NCBI GenBank assembly: GCA_002633005.1
Contig: NMRA01000873.1
Span: 74,600 to 112,191 of the forward strand
Length of the DNA: 37,592 nucleotides
Direction of reading: 5' to 3'
DNA from: Phoronis australis
Lineage: Eukaryota; Phoronida; Phoronidae
In this document: positions 1 to 11,031 of the stretch, in pieces
How positions within the stretch are numbered: position 1 is the first letter of the stretch
Layout: each line of letters begins with the position of its first letter
Notes under the pieces: generated by a model
Databases searched by the model: none
What the model saw: the letters and a program-made list of their open reading frames with translations, nothing else
What the model was told of the DNA's origin: nothing
Program-made: the position numbers and the translations under genes

Positions 1-37
1 ACCATTACCTTAACACCAGGAATTAAAAAAATCTTAC

Positions 38-3000
38 CTTTTTTAGTGGTGGGTCTGTTCCTTGTCTATTCAAATTTGACTCTTTTCTACTCTCATTGAA
101 GATCTGTAAACACTCTTCATATGTATCACCCTCTGTGGTATCACCGTCGAGCAATGGGTGACTATCTTCAGTCCCATCATCATCGTCACTATCACTGAGG
201 TTGATGACGCTGACTGGCGATGCACTCCGCTTTCTGTGCCTCAATTGTGGCTTCCGCTTTGGTTTCGAACTTTCATCTCCCGAAGACACTAGCACGATGG
301 AATCCGAGTCACTGTCTTCGCCAAACAAGGAGTTAAATACCAAAGAATCCTTTCGCTCGGAAAACGGTAGCGATCCACTCTTCTCTTTGTGTTCGTGATA
401 AACACTAGAGGGGGAGCTGCGCATCAGCTTGAGGCGAGGGTGCATAGGTGTTCGTAGTAAATCAGCATTTTCGGACTTGATAGATTCGCTGAAAATATTT
501 TCATTGGCCAGACTGTTATGATTTCCTGAACAGCGTTCCTTGAAACTCACTAATTTGCTACGCCTCACTCTCTCCGATGTTGGCATTTTTTCGGGATTGG
601 ATGAACTTTCTGATGAAAAATCAACATCGTTGTTCTTGCACGAGCTCAATTTTTCACAATAGGAGGATGCTGTTTTCACAGGGACACCACAATGCACATC
701 CGGCAGTTCGTCACTACTGTCACTATTGTCCATGCGGTTCACAACCTCTACATAACCCATATTTCCACTCCGAGCTTCACTTTCATTCCTCCTTACTTCT
801 GGCATTGACCTCTTTTCCGCTGACTTCGACTCACTGGACCGTTGCCGTCCAGGCGGCGAACTGGAACCAGACTTTTTCTCCTTTTTGATCGATTGCACTT
901 TGTCATTTACTGTTTTTGCGTTTGGCTGATTTGCACTTTTTGTTGACTTGACCTCCACAGACTTGACGTCTGCATTGCACCTGCCATGTGTTTTGGATAC
1001 GCTGCTTCCAGTGTGTTCATTAGAATTCAACTCATTTCTTGACCTACTCTTTGAAGATGTTGAGCTATGCTTCTTGTTTTTGGTTGATTCTACATCATCC
1101 TTTGAAATCGAATCATTTTTCATTAGCTTAACATCTGAAGACCTTGAGCTGGAACTATGTTTTTTCTCTCGTCTGTGTGAAGCTACTTTGTCGACTGTCT
1201 TTGACTTTTCTAATTCTTTGGAATATAATTCATTTTCTGTTAACTTACTCACTGAATCTTTCGCACCGGAACTATGTTTTTTAGTTCTTAACAATTCCAC
1301 TTTGTCCACAGCTTTTGAATTTTTTTCCAATTCTTTGGAATATGACTTATTTTTTGTTGATGTGTTCTGAGAAGATGTCGAACTGCAACTATCGTGTTTC
1401 TCTCTTCTTGACAATTCTTTTTTATCCAAAGCCTTTGACGTTTCCAATTCTTTTGAATGCAACTTATTTTTTGTCAACTTGTCCTCTGAACAATTTGAAC
1501 TGGAGCTGTGTCTATGTTCTTTTTTCGGTAACTCTCTATCACTTTTCCAGGAAGACTTACGATCTGAATTCAACTTGGTCCCTGCAGAAGTTGAATGAGA
1601 ATGATGGTCAGGCTTTTTTTTCAGTAACTCCTTGTCAGTTTTGGAGGAAGAGTTGTGATTTGAACGCTTTTTGTCCTTCTCACTGTTAGCCTTTATTCCA
1701 CTTGAAACTTTGTGCTCAGTTATGAATGTAGACTTCACTGACTCAGAATTAGGGGGATGCTTGGCGTGTTTTTCATCAGTGGGGGGTACAGACTTTGCCT
1801 TGGAGGAGTGACTGCTCGGAGAATGAGTTTTTGTGCCTGTTTTCTCACCAGACAAAGCCAATGGCTTTGATTTACTATTAGAACAGTCTGGAGATTTTTT
1901 AAGGTTATTTTCATGGGACTTAGAATCAGATTTGCTTCCGGATGCATTGTTGCTACAGACACTTTTTGAAGATTTTTCCTTGGTTGACATTGACTTCCAT
2001 TGTCCAAATGCTGTTGAATCTGGACTAGACAGAATTTTGTCAAGTGAAGGAGATTCCTCCAGAAGAGTATGTGAATTTTTCACCTCACTCAAGTTTTTTA
2101 CTGGCGCACTATTAGCCAAAGACTCCTCAACAACAGGCATTGTACAGTCATTTAATTCAGTTTGAGAAGGAATATTGATTTGCTTTTCTTTGCTACTGCA
2201 CTCTGTTACAAGTCCCTTGGAAACATCATCATTACAAGACTCTGTAGACTGAGCTTGGTCATCATCAGAATCACTAAACTTGGCTTCTGTCGTCATGGCA
2301 ATAAGTTTCCACATGGCATCGTCCCGAGGCTCCTTTTTGTCCTTCCCGTGATCCGCTCGAGTTGTCACTTCATTCTTTTCACTAAAGCTCGTCTGAGGGT
2401 TATACTCATCATGGATTTTGTTGTCCACCAAACTCTCAGGCTTTTCAGGACTGAGTTGGCTAATCGGCGTCGGTCTATACACACAAGACGACACTGCCCC
2501 CGTTTGGTTGTCAGGGGTGTCATTTCCGGATATATCTGACAATGGTTTAACTTTGGAAAGCTCAGAAATTTTAGTGGGAATATACACAGGTTGACTTGCT
2601 TGGCCTTTCTCAACAACACCGACTTCTTTGGTCTTAGTTTCAACTGCCTTCACGATGGGAGACGGCGTGTACAAAGGTTTTTCAGTTGCTTTGGCCAGCG
2701 GTGAACCCTTATTCAGCTCTGCTTCAAGTTTACCAGAGTTGAGCATTTCTTGACCCTGTTTAGATACATCTGAACATGTAGCTGCGTCAGCAAAACCGCC
2801 AGTACTATTAAACTTTTCCTTTGATCGATCAATTTTTGTCGGGATGTATACAGGTGTAGCGCAAGCTATAGGACTTTTGAGGACTACCCTTTGTGGACTG
2901 TAGGCTTCAATGGCAACTGGTTTTTTCCTTTCGGAGATCCTACTGGGCCGATACGGGCACGAGGCGTCAATCTGCCTCTCTCCATGTGAACGGTGCCCAT

Positions 3001-3046
3001 ATTTGTGCGGACGAGTAGACCCCCTACCGCCAACATCTCGATGTAC
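38..3046 (-). other. REXO1: REXO1 exon 3: 3-kb exon encoding a Ser/Lys-rich disordered region
   Basis: The acceptor CATTTCAG lies just upstream of 3046 and a GTAAGA donor follows 38. The exon holds 1003 codons. In order it has five short Y-x-P-[ST]-x-I type motifs (nt 2960-2463), a long Ser/Lys/Glu region with imperfect repeats of about 39 residues (nt about 1580-1020), several SSDSDD-type acidic clusters, and the conserved [10 protein letters not shown] block (nt 118-89). The open frame runs to 3106, but the part before 3046 is intron because the exon 2 phase joins at 3046. Confidence 0.88.
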
Positions 3047-5540
3047 CTGAAATGAGAAAGACAGACTTTTTACAGCGACAGACAGAATGCAAAATATCGT
3101 CAACAAACAAGCTTTTATTCCAAGTCAGTCCCCACAAATTACTTGAAGGTTACATATTTTTCAGATCTTTGGAGACTGACCTTTAAGAAAATGTAATGTC
3201 TTGGAGTCAGTCTTGGACACAACTTGAACTGTCAAAATGGAAAATGAAGCAAAGTGCTTGATGTTTCTTGAGCAACAATTTGATGAGTAATATAGATGTC
3301 CAATAAAGCACCAAACTAAAAATTAAGTGCCTAAAAAGACTTCAATGCGTTCACTTATAGAATGACTTCCAAGTTATTTGTAATCAACTTCATGCTACTT
3401 TAATTTGTAATTTTTCACACACAGATATTTTATGTAATGTCTGATATCAGTTTAAAGCAAAGTTTTTGTTTAAGCAGACAATTGCATGTTGAACAATAAG
3501 CTATCACAAATGACAATCCTTGATACCAAACAGCAAAAATTAATTTTAGCATCAAGCATTGTTAAAAGGTATTTCAGCCAACAGATGAGTGCTTTCTTGA
3601 CAAGAGTCGAATTTCGCTCCGTTTTGCCTAATAGAAATGAAACTCAAATTAGGTCTTTTACTGTCATAAAATTGGTCTCATAATATTGTTTACCTTGAAA
3701 GGATTCTGTTTCCCTCACCACAGGCAATGGGTACATGTGCCCATTTTTGAATTTTTGAATTTTTGAATTTGCAATTTAGGTGGTTGGACAACCCCACGAA
3801 GTTTTGAGTCCTTTTCTTGAGCCAATGATGGTTTTGAGGTTCTTGTTGGTAATAGAATCCTATCATGGTAAGGAATCCCATGAGATCAATTTTATGAGAG
3901 TAAAAGAACAAATTTGATTTTTTGCATTTTTTGATCTACTAAACAGGGTGAAACCCAGATTTTGAAGAAGATATTAGCATTCTCAACTGCTTTTTTCATT
4001 GTCTGTTGGAATTCTATGAGATCGGTTTTTGTTTTAAGTCAACTATACAGGGTAAAATGCAGATTTGAGTAGTGCAATGAAACCAAACTGCCCTTTGTGT
4101 TTTTTCATACTTTTTACTATAATTTTGCAACACCACAAGTATACTAATATGCTGCAAGTAGCCAAAACTAATGTTTTGTGGTTACCTGTTTTATTGCACG
4201 GCCCACTGCATTCAACAGAGAATGACTTCCTGGGGCTGGCTTGGTTCCTCTATTACTGCTGCTGTATGACTGGATGGGCTTCACACTGACAGAACGGGGG
4301 TCTAAAAAGAAATAGAAATACACACATAGAGTTTACACACTCTCCTTACTTCCACACATGAACCAAAGCTCCAAGATACTAATGTAAGCTCATAGGCGGA
4401 TTTAGGGGGGGCCCAGGGGGGCCCGGCCCCCCCCCCCTTGGCTGGCGCAAAAAAACTAAAACAGCAAGAGCGTAAGGAAATGTTGAGTTTATTAATTAAC
4501 CCGGTAGTTAAAATTATACGGCTGAAACAAGATTTAAATGTGTGATATCTCAGGCGACCGGCAGTGGCGCTGGGCACTACGACTCCGTTTCTGTCGTCTG
4601 CTCCACGGTGCAATGAAGAAAATAACTTCATTTTTAAAGAAACTGGAATCTGAGTAATGGTGAAAAAACAGAAGCTGCTGGTAAGATGTCAATTTTAATC
4701 GAAGCTTTAGTGAATCACTCAGAAACTCATAATTCTCTCTTTGACAACCTTAACTTAAGACGATTTCCAAAGCAATCGCGTCATTAATGCCAACACAAAA
4801 AATGCATTTGGTCTTTTGGGCAATTGAAGACTATTTTAAATACAACAAATTTGTTACGAACTGATTGCACAAAATATAAAACATGCAATAAGCATTACAA
4901 AAAGGAGTTTTCAAGTGCAAATGCTGTGAACCATAAATAAGTAGGTCTCATAGTCTCAAATTAGGAGCTGGTTGACTTTTTTTCTTTTTTTTTTGCCTTT
5001 TTTGAAAAATACTTCGGGAATCAAGGAAAATGCTCGATTTTTAGAGGAAAAAACAGAAAATTTTCCTGGGCGAGAGGGGGGCACTCGACCTCCCCCCATT
5101 CGGTGCTATGCACATCTACAATCGTGCTTGGAGCAAATGCTTACAGACAAAATGTTGGGCCCCCGCCTTGTGATATCCTAGATCTGCCACTGGCACCACG
5201 TTTCTGATCAAGCAGCACACAGTGTCGCAGTATAATAAATGCCATGGCATAAAACATGAATGCAGTTTTTGCCAAGAAATTGACACTCCGACTTCTTGTT
5301 CACACAACACACATACATACACACATCCAACACTTAGCCTCTCGGAGTTCACCAAGTCGGACAACTCTCAAATCAAATTTTTGACTTTTGTCACAACGAA
5401 GTCACGTTTTCTGTTCAGTACTCACCCTCTCGCTTCACTTCAGGTTTCGCGTGTCGGAAATGGCAGTATGGCCGTTCGCATAAGCCATTGGCATAATATG
5501 GACATATTGAGCCCTTAAGGAAACCAGTTGAGGTGAACAT
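38..5540 (-). CDS. REXO1: REXO1-like RNA exonuclease, 5' part (3 coding exons; C-terminal part off window)
   Basis: I assembled three exons on the minus strand: 5540-5426 (115 nt), 4301-4186 (116 nt) and 3046-38 (3009 nt). Each is bounded by GT/AG and the phases fit (1, 0, 0), giving 1080 residues with no stop. The start at 5540 opens MFTSTGF, like the start I know for vertebrate REXO1. A CCCH finger follows (C13, C21, C26, H30), ending in PYCHFRH. The large exon is Ser/Lys-rich and probably disordered, then has an acidic [10 protein letters not shown] stretch and the family block [10 protein letters not shown]. Family knowledge: REXO1 binds elongin A and carries a C-terminal DEDDh 3'-5' exonuclease domain. 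That domain is not in the window, because the donor at 37 leads off the edge, so catalytic competence cannot be judged here. The gene is divergent from the TUT4/7-like gene, about 4.6 kb away. Family assignment is strong; cellular role is by homology only. Confidence 0.92.
3656..3907. repeat. MITE-like inverted repeat in REXO1 intron 2
   Basis: The arms at about 3656-3712 and 3848-3907 are imperfect reverse complements sharing TCATAAAATTG, CTCAT and GATTCT blocks. A related single arm occurs at about 13405-13465 in the TUT4/7 gene, so this is a dispersed family. No coding content. Confidence 0.55.
4186..4301 (-). other. REXO1: REXO1 exon 2
   Basis: This 116-nt exon lies between a pyrimidine-rich acceptor (TTCTTTTTAG) and a GTAACC donor. 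It takes phase 1 from exon 1 and leaves phase 0 into the large exon. The encoded stretch begins [13 protein letters not shown] and is Ser-rich; I see no domain. The support is splice signals and phase, not strong sequence conservation. Confidence 0.8.
4390..5193. mobile_element. Non-autonomous DNA transposon-like element in REXO1 intron 1
   Basis: The left end reads ATAGGCGGATTTAGG and the right end, reverse-complemented, reads CAGTGGCAGATCTAGG, forming imperfect terminal inverted repeats. G/C-rich homopolymer runs sit inside both ends (4406-4437 and 5080-5165). Ends of the GTGGCGGATCTAGG kind are common on non-autonomous elements in invertebrate genomes. No transposase frame is visible. It fills most of the intron between REXO1 exons 1 and 2. 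Confidence 0.6.
5426..5540 (-). other. REXO1: REXO1 exon 1: start codon and CCCH zinc finger
   Basis: The exon encodes 38 codons plus one base, ending at a GTGAGT donor at 5425. The finger has C-x7-C-x4-C-x3-H spacing at residues 13-30. I chose this ATG because the residues after it match the REXO1 amino terminus and the finger follows at once. It is too short to stand out as an open frame. Confidence 0.9.
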
Positions 5541-6050
5541 GCTTTCCTTTTACCAAATTTAAGGTGGCAACGGAGGAGTTGTTCAAAAGACAACTTACTC
5601 CAACGACTCACTCACTTGTCAATTTTCGGTAATGCTGTTATGTAAATTATGATTTTGTTATAATGTTATGAAAATAAAATTTTCAAATTAATGTTGCTCA
5701 AAGCACAAATAAATCGATTAAAAAATAACAAAACTATTACAAATCTCGAAAAAATAGCTTTAAAAAGTCACTAAAAATATTTAAAAATCTGCAAAATATG
5801 CAATGGTACGGAAGTGCTTTACAAGACGTTTCATGTACCCACAGTTCTTTGCGGGCAGGACAGGCTGTGCAGTGAACTGTTTTGGTTTGTAAATTTCTTG
5901 GAAATGACTTGGTAATGCTAACCTTTCCTAATGTCGTGTTATCACATTCATAGATTTACCAAATAACGGAGGTACGTAAATTGGGATCATTGTTAGATTA
6001 ATTGTTTTCTAACCAGAAACACCCGGAGTGGCTGAGACCTTCGGCCTGGG
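5541..6050. promoter_or_regulatory. Presumed REXO1 5' UTR and promoter region
   Basis: About 500 bases directly upstream of the REXO1 start, before the first repeat. It is AT-rich in its middle with no TATA box I can assign. A non-coding first exon of the TUT4/7-like gene must lie somewhere in 5541-10140, because a splice acceptor stands two bases before its ATG; I could not place that exon. A shared bidirectional promoter here is inference only. Confidence 0.35.
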
Positions 6051-6786
6051 TAGCCAGCCAGCTAGCTGTATGAAGACTGTCCTCAAAATACAGCTAGGTC
6101 CCACTGCGTGTATTTCTTCCGTAGACCCCGAAATTGCACACAGCCAGGGTAGTTCTGTTCGTCACGGCGCAGTGAAACCTGAATCAACATGTAAAGCTAA
6201 AGACCGGACGGTGTGCATGCAAAATCTGGGACTCAACCGACACTCACCTTGCCCGTTACAGCCGTTTAAGTGAAAAACAATGCAATAAACGTCATTTTCT
6301 TGCGTAACTCTAACAATGAAAAGTATGTCGTCGTTTCGAAAACAATACGCTCGTGTCACGCGCCATTTCCTAAATTTTCGCGACAACTTCGGAGAAGCAA
6401 AATTTGTTCTGAAATTCGGTTTTTCGGTATCGGAATTCTAAACAATTATAATGAAGTGAAACCAATTCCAACAATTTGTTGTGACGTGTACGCAAGATCG
6501 TGAAAGAACAGCAGTTGATTGAAGAATCGCCGAAAAAAGAAACTGGCCAATAGGTGACGCAATATTTCATGGCGCCGAAAGCCGTTGCTAAAGATCGCTC
6601 CACAACTTTAGCATGAGAATAACTGTAGAACGCCATTTTTTCCAACACTGTTAAATAATTTTGTTTACTCAAGGAAGACTAGTTTTTAATGACACTAATT
6701 TTGTGTCAGATTTTATCTTACCACTTTTTTACCCACACCAGTGAAAAGCTGTATATTTATATAAATATACAGCTTTGCACCAAGGA
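6051..6786. repeat. Dispersed repeat, copy 1 of a direct pair
   Basis: It starts at TAGCCAGCCAGCTAGCTG and ends at CAGCTTTGCACCAAG, and matches 7906-8620 with many substitutions and small indels. Shared landmarks are GTGAAAAACAAT, GTCATTTTCTTGC, the CGCCATTTCCTAAA block and CAATAGGTGA. A perfect-looking AT hairpin (AAGCTGTATATTTATA with its complement, 6756-6784) closes the copy. Small frames inside are not conserved between copies. Confidence 0.7.
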
Positions 6787-6834
6787 TACGGCGTGGGAAA
6801 CCTGGAACGTCCATGGCCATGCCACTGATGAGGG

Positions 6835-7576
6835 CATGAATGATCTAGACAGTGACCACCAACTCTAGAACTACAGACGGTGAAGCCCCTTTAGGCACTT
6901 CATATGCCATAAGCTTTTCGGTGAATTATGCGTCACACTGAAAAGTCAAAGCCGCATTGTTGAATCTCTTTGCGTGTGGGACACCTTGTCCTTAGCTTAC
7001 AAGGTGGTCGATGTCTTTAATTCCTTTCAACTCGAACAAATACTCCCATTATCAAATTTTTTCTTCGATCAGGCCTTCATTCAATTCCCAAAATCAGAAA
7101 CTGGCCTTTTTAACACTGTGAGCAGCAGGTAATAAGACGTCATATCCCCTGGCGTACGATGTGTAAAAATGCATGGCCATTTTCCGATTTTGGGAACTGA
7201 ACAAAGGACTGCTCGAAAAAAGTTTGTTAACAAGCGTGCGTCCAGTAATGCTTTGGACCTACGCTAGGACTTAGCTAAAATCTAGCCAAAGTCATGTGTT
7301 CTCATTTAAAATACACAACAATATCTCGAGTAATATCGTGAAGTCTTGCTTTTTAGCGAGGTCCTAGTGCGTTACTGAATGGAGGGCAAGAGTATTTTTT
7401 TGAGTTGGAAGAAATTAAAGACATCGACGGCCTCTTAAGGTGTCGCTCTCTATGTGCAAAAGGTACTTATAACAATCTGACATTGATGTTTTAATCAGTG
7501 TGAGGCATAATTCGCCAAAAAGCTTCCGTCTCTACTGGCCAGCCAGAGACGGTAGTCACTGTCTATGATCATGTAT
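6835..7576. mobile_element. Foldback element between the two direct repeats
   Basis: The left arm (about 6835-7117) is an imperfect reverse complement of the right arm (about 7161-7576). Matching blocks include TAGACAGTGAC, AAGCTTTT, GAATTATGCGTCACACTG, CGATGTCTTTAATT and CCCAAAATC. The right arm carries about 150 extra bases (about 7210-7370). The loop is about 45 bases. It has no coding capacity, so it looks like a non-autonomous foldback or MITE. Confidence 0.6.
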
Positions 7577-7734
7577 GGTATTGCCGTATAGACGTTTGAA
7601 TCTCAGCTCCCTTTCCACCTGTTTAGCTCAAGTTTATAAACAAAAAATAAATTATAAATTTTACTCTTATTGACCTCATATTGGTCCTACGGTAACGTGA
7701 TTGGTTGACATGATTTCATTAATGGCCGAGATTA

Positions 7735-7805
7735 CCCAACGTGGGAGTCGAACCAGCGACCCCCATAAAACAGATAAGCGTGTTAACCATTTAGCTAGTA
7801 GGCAA
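7735..7805 (-). repeat. tRNA-derived SINE head
   Basis: On the minus strand an A-box-like TAGCTAAATGG is followed about 40 bases later by a B-box-like GGTTCGACTCC, the spacing of an RNA polymerase III tRNA promoter. A clean cloverleaf does not form and it lies in repeat-rich DNA, so I read it as a SINE rather than a tRNA gene. Confidence 0.5.
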
Positions 7806-7905
7806 TTGCCCTTTAGCGAGTGGCTAACATAGGTTCATTTGATTCACCGGAAGCACATCTACACCATTTTCGTGGTCAACTCAAGTTGCAGGGAATGGCA
7901 CAATG

Positions 7906-8620
7906 CTAGCCAGCCAGCTAGCTGTATGAAGGTTATTGTCAAATATAGCTTAGTGCCCCTGTGTGTTGAGCTCCATTAGACCCTGAAATTTCACACAGAC
8001 TTGGCAGTTCTGCTTGTCGAAACTCGTATTAGCATGTAGAGCTAACCACTGCCAGGGTTGCACAAACTCTGGGAGTCAACCAACACTTACCTTGTTCATT
8101 ACAGCCGTTCAAGTGAAAAACAATCTAATAAATGTCATTTTCTTGCACAATTGTCTGCCTTTTATAACAAAGAAAAGTCTGTTGTTGTTTTGAAAACAGT
8201 ATGCTCGTGACACGCGCACACGCCATTTCCTAAAATTTTGCGACATCTGTCGGGGAAATGATGACCGCTTGGTAGCAGCTAAATTTTTCTCTAAAATTTA
8301 ATTTGCTGTTATTGAAATACTAAAAACTTGAAATGAAATGAAACCAGTTTCAATAATTTGTTGATTGAAGAATCGGCAAAAACAGAAACTAGCCAATAGG
8401 TGATGCAATATTTCATGGCGCCATAAGCCGATGCAGAAGACCGCTCCATAACTTCAGCCGTGGAATAACGGTAGAACGCCAATTTTTCCAACACCGTTAA
8501 TAATTAAGTTTATTCAAGGAAGAGTGTGGTTTTAATGACAATAATTTTGTGTCATTTTTTCTAAAGGTCGGTATTTTACCCACATCACCGCAAAGCTATA
8601 TATGCAGCTTTGCACCAAGA
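7906..8620. repeat. Dispersed repeat, copy 2 of a direct pair
   Basis: Diverged copy of 6051-6786 in the same orientation, with the same order of landmarks from TAGCCAGCCAGCTAGCTG to GCAGCTTTGCACCAAGA. The pair brackets the foldback element and the SINE head. Confidence 0.7.
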
Positions 8621-8685
8621 CTATCATAAGGGGTACTACAGCTACGTACATCCTCCATTTTCGAATTCACAATTTAGCTGTTTAT

Positions 8686-9115
8686 GGTTGGACTGCTGTG
8701 CGTGAACTTGGAATCCTGCTTAATCTCAAGATCACTTGTGGATGAACTTAGAATTGAATATTCATCAAGACAGTCAGGTGAAATTTTTTATTCGTAAAAA
8801 CTTTTTACAGTTAGTGGCCTCGCGATCACTCATTCCCCCTGTTACCAGAACTTGTGTCACAGAATTGAAGGAAAATGTGAATAGTTAAATTCAATTTTTT
8901 GTTTGGTGAATAATGTCGCCAATGGTTGAAAAGAGGTTGGTTACAATTTTCATTGTTTTGTTAACATGTAATTTGCTTTAATGCAGTGCAAAATTTCATC
9001 AACTTTAACGTGATTATTTGATTGAACTTTCCAAGTCTTATGGTTTATTCCAAGTTCACGCATACACGATCTTGAGATTAAGCAGGATTCCAAGTTCATG
9101 CACGACAGGACAACC
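8686..9115. mobile_element. MITE-like element with about 48-bp terminal inverted repeats
   Basis: The arms at 8686-8733 and 9068-9115 share TGAACTTGGAATCCTGC and TTAATCTCAAGATC in inverted orientation with few mismatches. The interior (about 330 bases) is AT-rich and has no convincing reading frame. Confidence 0.65.
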
Positions 9116-10146
9116 CCTAAATATTGTAATTAACTCTAAGATGTGTAATGAACCATTTATAATTTTGATGTCCTTATTTATTTAGTAGTTTGTAATAGTA
9201 GAAGCATGAACTGTTATCACAACAGTTCTACACATGAAAAAGAAGTTGTAACTCGACTTTCAGTTTGTATCCAGCCAAGCAGGACAGATCACTTTCAGTT
9301 TCACTTTGACGCTTTTACTCCCAATTCACTGTGTAATATGACCTAAACACCAAGCTGTGTATGACTGAATATCGAAACATTGCTTGGAATCGATTTTGAT
9401 AAAGTAAAAAGTTAGAAATTAAAGCTGCCATATTTGTCGATCTTGTTTTATTTCATGCTCATAGTTGAGAATTGTGAGGTGGCTGACGTTATCAATTTTA
9501 TACCAACTGATAAGTGAGAACATAAACTGGTGTAATGTACCAGTATGAGTAAATAAAAGCGTAGACCTGTACAAGGGGCATGAAAGTGCAATGTGTTGGG
9601 CTGAATGTGTTGACTGTTTGTCTGTTATCCTGGAAAATTGCGTTGGCTCTAGCTTCACAGACAGCACTGGGGGAGTTCAGGATTTTGGGGATTGCATTTT
9701 GTCTATTGCATACCCCACAGTCTTAATACTTGTCTTGCTCGGGACTGGAATAAAACTTACAACATTTCTGTCAACAACAAACAAAGCAACCATTTCACTT
9801 TTATTGTACATATAATCCATTTGATCTTGGAACAAGTGATTGATATCATTCTTTACCTACAGTGGTCACTCAGACTTTTCCATTAGCAAGAAAGAGATAA
9901 TGTGCTGCTTTCAAATTTTCCAATGGATATAATTATTATTGTTTTAACTGACAAGTGCACCCAATAAAGATCTTGTAGGCTCTCAAGCATGGCTTCTCTA
10001 TTATCTGTATTTTAGGGTTGATCTAATCAATTCGATATCGTCATAGTACAACCTGTGGGTTGCATCTTGTCCTTGTAATGGGTTTCTTATACCTTGATGA
10101 ATTTCTCAGGTTGTCTGTTTCTGACCATTCTTTTGTCTACTTTCAG
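9116..10146. other. Intergenic or 5' intron sequence upstream of the TUT4/7-like coding region
   Basis: I see no coding exon here. The stretch ends in CTACTTTCAG, a good splice acceptor two bases before the ATG at 10149. At least its right end is therefore an intron in the 5' UTR. Short frames at 9419-9886 have no recognisable content. Confidence 0.5.
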
Positions 10147-11031
10147 TCATGGCCAAAAAGTTGTCTACCGAGGAGATAGAACGTGGAATAAAAGGCCTGC
10201 TGTTTAAAGACAAATCTGACTCCTTGCCAAGTACAAGCAGACCAGTGAGTGCTGTATCTGATATCCAAAATAAGTCACCTAATGTTAGCAGACCTGTTGC
10301 TTCCTCGCCACTGTCTAGCAGCCAGCGAAAACGAGAGAAGGCGAAACTGCGGAAGCAGAGAAAACGAGACCAAGCTAAGGCATTATCAGAGTCCGAGGCC
10401 AATGAGACGAAGCAGCAAAGCAGTCCCATTAGGAACTTAGTTGAACAAAATCCAGCTATTCACTCGCAAAAGAATTCCAGTCCTGGTGTATTAACTAAAA
10501 ATGATGAAGCTGTACAAAATTCACGCAAACAGAGAAGACGAGATAAAGCTAATGCGTTATCGGAATCTGAGGCTATTGAGACAAAACAGGACGGTAGTCA
10601 CTCTCAGAATTCAGTTGGCCGAAGTCCATTTATTCACTCAGGAAACCATGCTAAATCTGGTTTAGAAACCAATAACCATGGAACCCTGCAGAGTAAGCCT
10701 AGTACCCCCATCGGTGGCCAAGGAAAAAAGTCAAAACAGCACTATAGTTCTACGGGAGAGACTCCGGACGTGCATTTTGGAGAAGTGGATGGCTCCAATA
10801 CATTAGATGTGATTGAAACGCCCAAAGAGTCGAACGACGCAAATACTAATGTGCAGACAATTCATTCCGAGGACAACATAGTACATTGTTCTGTTGAGGA
10901 CACGCCTGACAGTCACAAAGGACTAAAGAGTGGTAGTAGTGTGTCAAATGCCGGCAGTGAACTACAAGAAGGAACATCTAGCACTTCAACTCCTGAATCA
11001 AAGTCACAGTCTGTTGACCAACCAAAACATG
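10147..11031 (+). other. TUT4/TUT7: TUT exon 1: two UTR bases, start codon, disordered N-terminus
   Basis: The acceptor CTTTCAG ends at 10146 and the ATG is at 10149. The 294 codons are rich in Ser, Lys, Glu and Gln with no fold I recognise, as in the long N-termini of TUT4 and TUT7. Basic RKQRKRD-type clusters (residues about 58-74 and 126-133) could be nuclear localisation or RNA-contact signals. A stretch of about 40 residues occurs twice (68-107 and 126-164). The donor GTAAAT begins at 11032; reading on gives a stop two codons later. Confidence 0.85.

Noticed and set aside
201-2539. Several plus-strand frames of 100-140 codons inside the REXO1 large exon
   Set aside because: They are antisense shadows of a 1003-codon exon whose own frame carries conserved REXO1 motifs.
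3047-3106. Extension of the REXO1 frame upstream to an ATG at 3106
   Set aside because: A splice acceptor at 3047 joins in phase with exon 2, and the extra residues match nothing in the family.
7735-7805. A functional tRNA gene
   Set aside because: A-box and B-box are present but acceptor and anticodon stems do not form, and the setting is repetitive.
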